From NCBI GenBank assembly GCA_949358305.1, contig OX442316.1, positions 1,674,001-1,738,000 on the forward strand: 64,000 nt of DNA. Direction: 5' to 3'. Position numbers and translations under genes: made by a program. The notes under the pieces are model-generated. The model made no database searches, was not told where the DNA came from, and worked only from the letters and a program-made list of their open reading frames with translations. This DNA comes from Strigamia acuminata. Lineage: Eukaryota; Arthropoda; Chilopoda; Geophilomorpha; Linotaeniidae. Positions within the stretch are counted from its first letter, which is position 1. The number at the start of each line of letters is the position of its first letter. Shown in pieces: positions 56,998 through 64,000 of this stretch.

Positions 56998-58388
56998 TTG
57001 TTAATGTGTGACTTTGAGTGTACAATGAACTCAAGAAATATCTTTTTATTTCCTTTTCGTCTCTGCTGGATAAACTGATGACTTGTCTAAGTGGAACTGG
57101 AAGAGAGCTCTGATCATTTGGGCTATATATATATTCTGTTCAGCAATAATGCTACATTTCCAATTAATGTTTATTTTTATTTAATTTTTCGTGGCATTTC
57201 TTCATAGTTTTCCTTCTGCATTATTTTGGTTTCAACATATATTGGTTTGGTTCGGTTCCAAAATCAGAGAAATTGAATAATTCTGGTCACCAACCAAGGT
57301 AGTCACATCATAATTGTTGGAAACTTAAACACCTTGTCAAAGTTTCAATTCGTTGTCGCACAACAAGGTGTCCAGTTGTGAAGGTTGTGCAACACATCCA
57401 TTCAACATGGGAAGAGCACAAATAAAGGCGCCTCCCACGTGGTTCAGTAGTGGGCTGCACTTCTCCACGCACTGTTTCCTTTTATATGCTGTTAATGAAC
57501 AGCATTTAACAAGTATGCATCAAAAACGTTTTAATATCGGCAAGATTTTGTTTGTGTGTTCGTGTTTTGCGTTTTTAAATTCGGGTTTTATTTCCAAAAG
57601 GTTAATTGGTTACATTTCAGCAAGTTTGAATTCGTATTTCTTTGAAAAATGATCCATTTATTGTCTTGGTTGAAATCCCTTCCAGTGGCTTCATGGCCCA
57701 GTGGCTCCTCCCTGTGGCCCGACCCATCCAGATTTCCCGGCACTAAATTTGTACCCAGTCCAACCCTGCCCATGGTACAGGACTTTGGCCAGCCAGGAGT
57801 GGCTTTTTGTCTTTTCATCTTTGCACTATTGGAAACCCATTGGGTCATTTTGACCAGTCCAGCTGTTGTTAAACTAAGCTTTCACTTTTTACAAAATGAC
57901 TTTCTCTAGAGTTGCAAAAATCCTCATAAGATTAACAAATGCAAGAAAATTTTTTTGCTGTTGGAAAACAACAACATGGTGGAAAGTTGTTTTTGTTTTA
58001 TTGTGTGTTCAGTTTTGTTAATATCCAACTTTTTATTGCCTCTTAACTTATTGGAATCCTTTTATCTCTTTTCTCTTGACTATTTCCACAATTTCTCCTG
58101 ACTGTGCTTGGGTTGGGTTGCCATAGAATAGCTAGCATCTTTGGCAACTGCAATGCAGGTAAATTATTTCTTAATTTCAACTTCTTCATATTGTTTGTGA
58201 TAATTTCAGCCAATGGCAGTGTTTTATGAAGTTAAAAAACTCCATGACAGAAAAAAAAGAATCTTTCAACAATTTTCATTCCTTTAAAACTTCTTGGGCT
58301 AAACTTCTGATTGGCTTTCTGTTTGTATTTATATTTCTTGTTCAATATTAATAACTTGTTCTACTATTGCCTGTCTGATACAAAACCC
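56998..58388. other. No gene recognised; decayed MITE inside
   Basis: AT-rich DNA with short overlapping frames only. 57695-57768 is a decayed family A MITE (GTGGCCCGACCCATCCAGAT, right end CCAGTCCAACCCTG). Confidence 0.45.
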
Positions 58389-58542
58389 CAATGTTGGACT
58401 GGCCGGCTGGGATACCTGGAATTCACCGTGGCCGGTGACAACGTGTATTTTTTTTCATACCCTGTGGCTCGGTATAAATTTGTTCCTGTGGCCCGACCTA
58501 TTCAGATTTCCCGATACTAAATTTCTTTCTAGTCCAGCACTG
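58389..58542. repeat. hAT-like MITE, family A, old copy
   Basis: Ends CAATGTTGGACTGG and CTAGTCCAGCACTG, 154 bp, with no surviving target duplication (CAAAACCC versus ATACGATA). Interior carries the usual GTGGCCCGACCTATTCAGAT. Confidence 0.75.
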
Positions 58543-58549
58543 ATACGAT

Positions 58550-58890
58550 ATCAATACGAGATGCCTAAAATCTGTAGTACGTAAATCAATACGAGATTTC
58601 TGAAATCTGTAGCACGTAAATCAATACGAGATTCCTGAAAAGTGTAGTACGTAAATCAATACGCGATTCCTGGAATCGACATCAAATCTACAGCGAAGTT
58701 CACCAAAATCACTCGAAATACAAGAAATACACAGTAAATCTCGACACAATTCTTATAATCTACAGTAAATCCTTACAAAAAACCCTGAAATCTACAGTAA
58801 ATCCTTACAAAATTACTGAAGTCTACAGTAAATTATTAGGAAATATTTAAAATTTACAGTAAATCCCTATGAAATCCTCATAGAAATAAA
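58550..58890. repeat. Degenerate minisatellite D, first array
   Basis: First units are about 36 bp (ATCAATACGAGATT and GTAGTACGTAA), then about 33 bp (CTGAAATCTACAGTAAATCC and TTACAAAA). The same mixed array returns at 59290-59690 and 60660-61275. Confidence 0.9.
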
Positions 58891-58938
58891 AAAAAATGTT
58901 TTTTTTTACACACCAAAGAATAATTAAAGAAAATGCCG

Positions 58939-59103
58939 TCACAATATGGTTTTCGACCGCTCAGGCTCAGTGGTCGGAAACGAAGTTCGACCCCAAATCT
59001 CGGAAATTAACGATACAAGTAGCCACACTCCTCCCCAAACAGTTCCCATCACGCACGCTGCAATTGAAATTATTGCCGTCGTCGATATACGTAACCACTC
59101 CAT
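58939..59103 (-). other. Possible exon or small membrane ORF, unrecognised
   Basis: A 54-codon frame with a Met start (MEWLRISTTAIISI) holds one clear hydrophobic segment (IISIAACVMGTVWGGVWLLV) and a polar tail. Its base composition is GC-richer than the minisatellites on each side, and it is not part of the duplicated modules. I do not recognise it; it could be an N-terminal exon of a minus-strand gene or chance. Confidence 0.2.
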
Positions 59104-59130
59104 GTTAGTGTTTCGTACCGCGTGGTGCCA

Positions 59131-60660
59131 GTCCACATTCATGCAATGAGATTATATTTGTTATTTAAAGTTTATAAGTAGCATTTAACACGTTTTCACC
59201 AATGTTCCCACGAACATGGTGTGGTTGTATGTGAGAACACGTGCAAAGTGGTATTTATTTTAAAATGTAAGTAATACATTGAAAAACACGTAGAGAAAAT
59301 ATTTACAAAAAAACCCTGAAATCTACAGTAAATTTTTACAAAAAACCCTGAAATCTACAGTTAATTCTTACAAAATCTCTGAAGTCTAGAGTAAATCCTT
59401 AGGAAATCTTTAAAATGTATAGTAAATCTCGCCACAATTCCTGAAATCTACAGTAAATCTCGCCACAATTCCTGAAATCTACAGTAAATCCTTACGAAAT
59501 CCCTGAAATTTTTAGCAAATCCTCACGAAATCCCTGAAATTTTTAGCAAATCCTCACGAAATCCCTGAAATTTTTAGCAAATCCTTACAAAATCTTTAAA
59601 ACGTATACAAAAACTTACAAAATCTTTAAAACGTATACAAAAACTTACAAAATCTTTAAAATATGCGGTAAATTCTGTGATTAAAATTTTTACACTTTAT
59701 TGCTTTTACAGATTTACACATTTTATTCTTTTAACACACTATTGATTTACACACTATTGATTTATACACTTCTTTTGATTTTTACATATTGTACTTGTTC
59801 TTCAAATAAACTTTAGTATCTTTCAAAAGTCCACAGTTTGGTACTTTTTGTTATTTGAAAATATAATGTATCCGGTCAACAATTTGGTGAGATGATGTTG
59901 CTTTACAAGATTGTTGAAACTAAACCAAGTAAATTACTTACTTACAAATTAAAAATTCATACCTTCTTTTTCCTTAACAGTGGCAGAAAATGTATGTCTT
60001 TTATCGACTTTCCATTGTTTCTTTTTAAGCATACACAATTCAGAATCCTGGCGTCTGCGAAATGTGTAAACTTTTTCGGGACACGGGGTGGCTTCTGTTG
60101 CGGGACACGGGGTGGCTTAAAAAGCCATGAGAACTTTTATTCCATCTTACATCTTACATTTAAAGAGTGCTCTGGTGCTCTTACAGCATTCATACAACAA
60201 AAACCATCATACAAGAACACAAACAACATAAAATATATCAGGAATCATAATTACACAAATGAAATTGTTCCAACATTGTACATTCTTTAGAGTTAATTAG
60301 GGTTTAATAATCTAGGGAAATCTTGAGGATATTCATTCAAAGCACAAAATAGCAGAAGATGCCCAAAAGCCTAATCAAACTCATGGCAAATCTACCGGTA
60401 TACAAATTCATTATGTGCATGTCGGATGAATAGCAAATTCATATGGAAATTCATTGAATTGATATTAAATCTTAGAAATTGCCAGTCAAATGTATAGCAA
60501 ATCCACATGGAAACTGTTGCATTCACGTTAAATCTGATAAAACTCATCAAATTCGTATCGAATCGCGATGAAATCCATCAAATTCATGCCAAATTTCTTT
60601 CATATCCAGCAAATTCCTGAAATATTAGTAATCAAATCTCGAGTCAATTTGGTATATGAA
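59131..60660. repeat. Duplicated module X, copy B, split by a minisatellite
   Basis: 59131-59303 matches 42478-42645, and 60119-60660 matches 42738-43321. Between them lie minisatellite D (59290-59690) and about 430 bp of unrelated DNA with a direct repeat CGGGACACGGGGTGGCTT (two copies near 60078 and 60100). Order relative to module Y is reversed compared with copy A (Y then X). Confidence 0.8.
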
Positions 60661-61275
60661 ATCAATACGAAATCTGTAGTATGTAAATCAATACGAGATT
60701 TCTAAAATCTGTAGTACGTAAATCAATACGAGATTTCTGAAATCTGTGGTACGTAAGTCAATACGAGATTCCTGGAATCGACATCAAATCTACAGCGAAG
60801 TTGACCAAATCTAAGAAATATACAGTATATCTCGACACAATTCTTAACATCTACAGTAAATCTTTACAAAAAAACCCTGAAATCTACAGTAAATTTTTAC
60901 AAAAATCCCTGAAATCTACAGTTAATTCTTACAAAATCCCTGAAGCCTACAGTAAATCCTTAGGAAATCTTTAAAATGTACAGTAAATTCTTAGGAAATC
61001 TTTAAAATGGGTATAGTAAATCTCGCCACAATTCCTGAAATCTACTGTAAATCCTTACGAAATCCCTGAAATTTTTAGCAAATCCTTACAAAATCTTTAA
61101 AACGTATACAAAAACTTATAAAATCTTTAAAATATGCGGCAAATTCTTACGAAATTTTTAAAATCCATAGTAAAAATCCCTATGAAATCTTTAAAATATA
61201 TAATAAATCTTTACAAAAGCTATAAAATCGCTAGTAAATCCCTATAAAATGCTCATAACAGCTATTAATTCCACA
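60661..61275. repeat. Degenerate minisatellite D, third array
   Basis: The same units as at 58550 and 59290: ATCAATACGAGATTTCT types first, then AAATCTACAGTAAATC types, then an AAATCTTTAAAA type with AAAACTTACAAAATC. It directly continues module X copy B. Confidence 0.9.
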
Positions 61276-62640
61276 TAAAATCCTGAAAAACAAAATTATC
61301 TGGATTTAATCATTCCCTTTGCAATATGTATTAAACCAGGCTTCCTCTTTAAAACTACCTTCGAACACTTGCACTTGACATTTGATTCATTCCAACCAAA
61401 CCAATTATCAACGCCCACCAGCGCCGCTCTGCTAAAAACAAAAAAATCAACAACATTGAAAAAAAAAAAAACTTCCATTGAATTTGTCTTCACATCGTTT
61501 TATAATCTTCCTGAAACCTGACCTAAATGTACAGCCTCAAGCTCCAACTTTGCAAAGAAAACTCACCAATTGTTCACCGGAAAAACCAGCAATAAATTAT
61601 TATTTTTATTTAAATAAAAAAAAATTAAAAAAACATTTTCTACACACCTTGTAAATTTAATGACACAAATCACAACTTATATTTGTCTATTTAATATTTA
61701 CTTCCGCTCATTTATTCCCAACACAACTCAGAAAGGAAGCACATAATTTAATGGCAGATTACCAGAAAAAAAAATCACTTTGCAATTCAAGGTAATGTCA
61801 ATATTTAATATTTACTTAAATGTAAATGTGACTACAACACTCATCCCCTATCCCCTCCAGAAGGAGAAAAAAAATTGAGGGCCCTTGACCTTCACCCTTT
61901 GACCCATTTATCAATAAAATCTCATTACCACTACCTAAAAATGCTAATCCCTTACTCTGAATTCTTTCTGACTCATTGGAAAAGTATTTTTTCCAATTAA
62001 TACCCCCATACGTAACAATATTACACATAACATTCAAAATAATTGCATAAAGCCTTAAAAAACTTGGTGAAATCATTAAAAAATTGGTAAAAATAATTTA
62101 AAAGTGCATAAAATTATTAAAAAAATTGCTTAAAATCATTAAAAAATTAATAAAAATCATTTAAAAAGTGGTTAAACCATTAAAGACTTACATAAAATCA
62201 TTTAAAAATGCATAAAATTATTAAAAAATATTAAAAAATTGGTAAATCATAAATAATTGCATGAAATTGCATGAAATTTCAATTTTTAAAAAAATATTTT
62301 TCCCAATACATTACCCAACTCCAAACTTCCAAAAAATCAAACAAAAGCATGAAATTGCCCAAAACAATCGATTTAACGATTATTTCATTCATTAAAATTT
62401 AAAAAACACCATATCGAATTTTAAAATGAAAATTTAATTCCGGGTTAGCAATCTGCGTGGATGGGTCACGACACCAACGCCACCTACAAACCGCTCAGTA
62501 AAACCGCGCACTAATCACTTCCCAATGCAAGCCACCAAGGTTAGGACGTTCCACGTCTGGACTCCTCGCCTCTAACTCAAAAAACATGCGAATTCGTCAC
62601 TGAAGTCGCCGAAAACCGGAAGAAAAAAACACCGACAAAC
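61276..62640. other. Upstream region of the GPCR gene
   Basis: Very AT-rich, with TTAAAAATGCATAAAAT-like short repeats at about 62040-62270. The last 200 bp before the start codon are GC-richer (62440-62640) and probably contain the promoter and leader. A 73-bp exon-like piece on the minus strand (61431-61359) is open between TTTTAG and GTAGTT but unrecognised. Confidence 0.45.
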
Positions 62641-63773
62641 ATGAAGACTTTGACATACGGGACTTATTTGAACATATTTTATTATTTAATCATCACTTTC
62701 GACACTTTCGACACCGCACCGGCCGAAAACAACGCCAGCTACAACTTTCCGCCGCAATTCCCCACTTGCGCACCCAAATTCAGCTTTAATTTAGTCACGC
62801 GAACGTGCGTGGACAACGAGACTGCACAGCGCATCAGCAAACGGCCCTCATGTAAGAACATCACATTGTTGCCCAATTTCGTCACCATCGACAATGGGCG
62901 GTTGTACATAACCGGAAGTAAGCCGAATGTCTCCATCGAGGACTATTCCGTGCGCAACGACAACTCGGTGACGCTTTGCTACCCCCTGACGCCGAGATTC
63001 CGCGCGTGTCAACGATGGGGTGTCTACCCCAACGAATACGAACTGGAAAACGGCGGGCTCACGCTACTGTTGACGCAGACCAACACGACGGTAGCGGCGG
63101 GCGACTTCACCGTGAACGAGGCGAAATTCGGCGTCATCTGCATCGCCAATTCGCGGTCCAAAACGGACGTGATCGACGCGTACGCGACGTCGTGGATGAT
63201 TTCCGCCGTGAGTTTGCTCGCGTCGTTGCTGATTTACGCGATCACGAACCGGAAGTTGAGTTACCAGACGAAAACAATGATGTGTCACATGCTGAGTTTG
63301 TTTGTTTTCTATTTGTTGTTGGCGGTGCGAGCGTGGGGACCCGATTTCGGCCCGAATTTGTGCGTCGGGTTCAGCGTGGTTGTGCATTACTTTTTCTTGG
63401 CCTCGTTTTTCTGGATTAACGTGCTCGCGTTTGACATTTGGAAGAATTTGCCGCGGTTCGCGTCGAAGGTCGGAGTGTTGTCGCGGGATAGGGCGAGGTT
63501 CGCGTGGATGTCGGTGTACGCGTGGGGGTTGCCGGGCTTGATCGCGACGTGTGCGGCGTTGACTGATCAGCTGGCGCCGGACGAGAGCGTGTTTCGGCCG
63601 CAGTTCGCGCGGCAGTGCTGGTTCGTGGGCATTGAGGCGAAGGTGACTTTTTTGTACGGACCTGCGGCGGTGGTTTTGGGCTCGAATATTGTGTTTTTTG
63701 GACTGACGGTGTGGAGGTTGAAGAGGTTGAGTAAGGATACTATGATGGTCAATAAGAAGATTCACTCGCAGTT
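62641..63773 (+). CDS. Methuselah-like class B GPCR, first coding exon (3' end outside window)
   Basis: 377 complete codons from ATG, then splice donor GTAAGT at 63774; the gene continues past the window. Methuselah-type receptors are secretin-superfamily GPCRs of invertebrates tied to stress resistance and life span in flies. Seen: a signal sequence (LNIFYYLIITF), a Cys-containing ectodomain of about 160 residues with several N-x-S/T sites, then TM1 (WMISAVSLLASLLIYAI), TM2 (MCHMLSLFVFYLLLAV), TM3 (VVVHYFFLASFFWINVLAFD), TM4 (FAWMSVYAWGLPGLIATCAA) and TM5 (LYGPAAVVLGSNIVFFGLTV). The FFWINVLAFDIW segment is typical of the family. TM6-7 should lie downstream. The GC-rich coding sequence contrasts with the AT-rich flanks. 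Ligand unknown. Confidence 0.85.
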
Positions 63774-64000
63774 GTAAGTAGTTTTGAATTATTCATTTTT
63801 TTTGTATTCATTTTTTTGTATTCATTTTTTGTTAACTTTAATGGCATAAAAACTTTATGGTTGGAAAAAAGTTTAGTATTTAGACAAAAAATGCAATTTT
63901 TAGGCAGTAAAATTTAATTTTAATACAGAATATGACAATACTTACGCAGAATGTTGCAATTTTGAAGCAACAAATACATTTGCCATGTTTACATGTACTC
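63774..64000. other. Start of GPCR intron 1
   Basis: AT-rich, beginning with a good donor (GTAAGT). Short TTTTTTGTATTCA units repeat three times at the start. Nothing else recognised. Confidence 0.6.

Noticed and set aside
63064-63765. 233-codon antisense frame in the GPCR exon
   Set aside because: His/Arg/Gln-rich shadow of a GC-rich coding exon; the plus strand shows the membrane protein clearly.

Overview
This is a gene-dense stretch of an animal nuclear genome. The genes are split by many short GT-AG introns, the exons are GC-richer than the AT-rich introns, and the protein set is that of an invertebrate: a DEG/ENaC channel, a Methuselah-like GPCR, pygopus and a pipe/UST-like sulfotransferase. 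An arthropod is the most likely source, but I cannot name the species. There are no prokaryotic features, CRISPR arrays or operons. I did not recognise any wholly new biological system; the unusual content lies in the mobile DNA and in a few gene-architecture oddities.

Layout. 1-3.5 kb: a divergent DEG/ENaC subunit (+). 4.1-11.5 kb: DHCR24 sterol reductase (-), whose first intron holds an intact 4.5 kb Ty3-type LTR retrotransposon with identical 119-bp LTRs. 11.5-13.3 kb: a spacer with a piggyBac-like MITE. 13.3-17.7 kb: SLC30A5/ZnT5 zinc transporter (+), tail to tail with pygopus (-, 17.7-18.9 kb). 20.4-23.8 kb: NF-YA (+), tail to tail with MRPL52/mL52 (-, 24.0-24.6 kb). 25.5-28.1 kb: uronyl 2-O-sulfotransferase (+). 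28.6-32.1 kb: ABTB1 (+). 32.5-38.2 kb: ABHD3 lipase (+), whose last intron holds nested inverted repeats. 38.2-52.4 kb: MITEs, a duplicated module, a truncated LTR retrotransposon (gag, then pol by probable -1 frameshift, no integrase or 3' LTR) and the first two exons of an F-box/WD gene (-). 52.4-62.6 kb: repeat-rich DNA with a second copy of the duplicated module, a solo LTR, a hAT element and minisatellites. 62.6 kb to the end: the 5' exon of a Methuselah-like GPCR (+).

The cellular genes are unrelated in pathway: sterol synthesis, zinc supply to the secretory pathway, Wnt transcription, CCAAT-box transcription, mitochondrial translation, glycosaminoglycan sulfation, phospholipid turnover and signalling. 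For eight of them I rebuilt exon chains whose phases close exactly and whose lengths match the families (for example ABTB1 478 aa, ZnT5 746 aa, ABHD3 404 aa), so those models are strong. All family assignments are by reading; no search was run.

The mobile fraction is diverse: two Ty3-type elements, a solo LTR, a hAT-like MITE family with 14-bp TIRs and 8-bp target duplications, other hAT-like MITEs, Tc1/mariner- and pogo-like MITEs with TA duplications, a foldback element with about 300-bp arms, and a piggyBac-like MITE at TTAA. Many introns carry their own short-period minisatellite.
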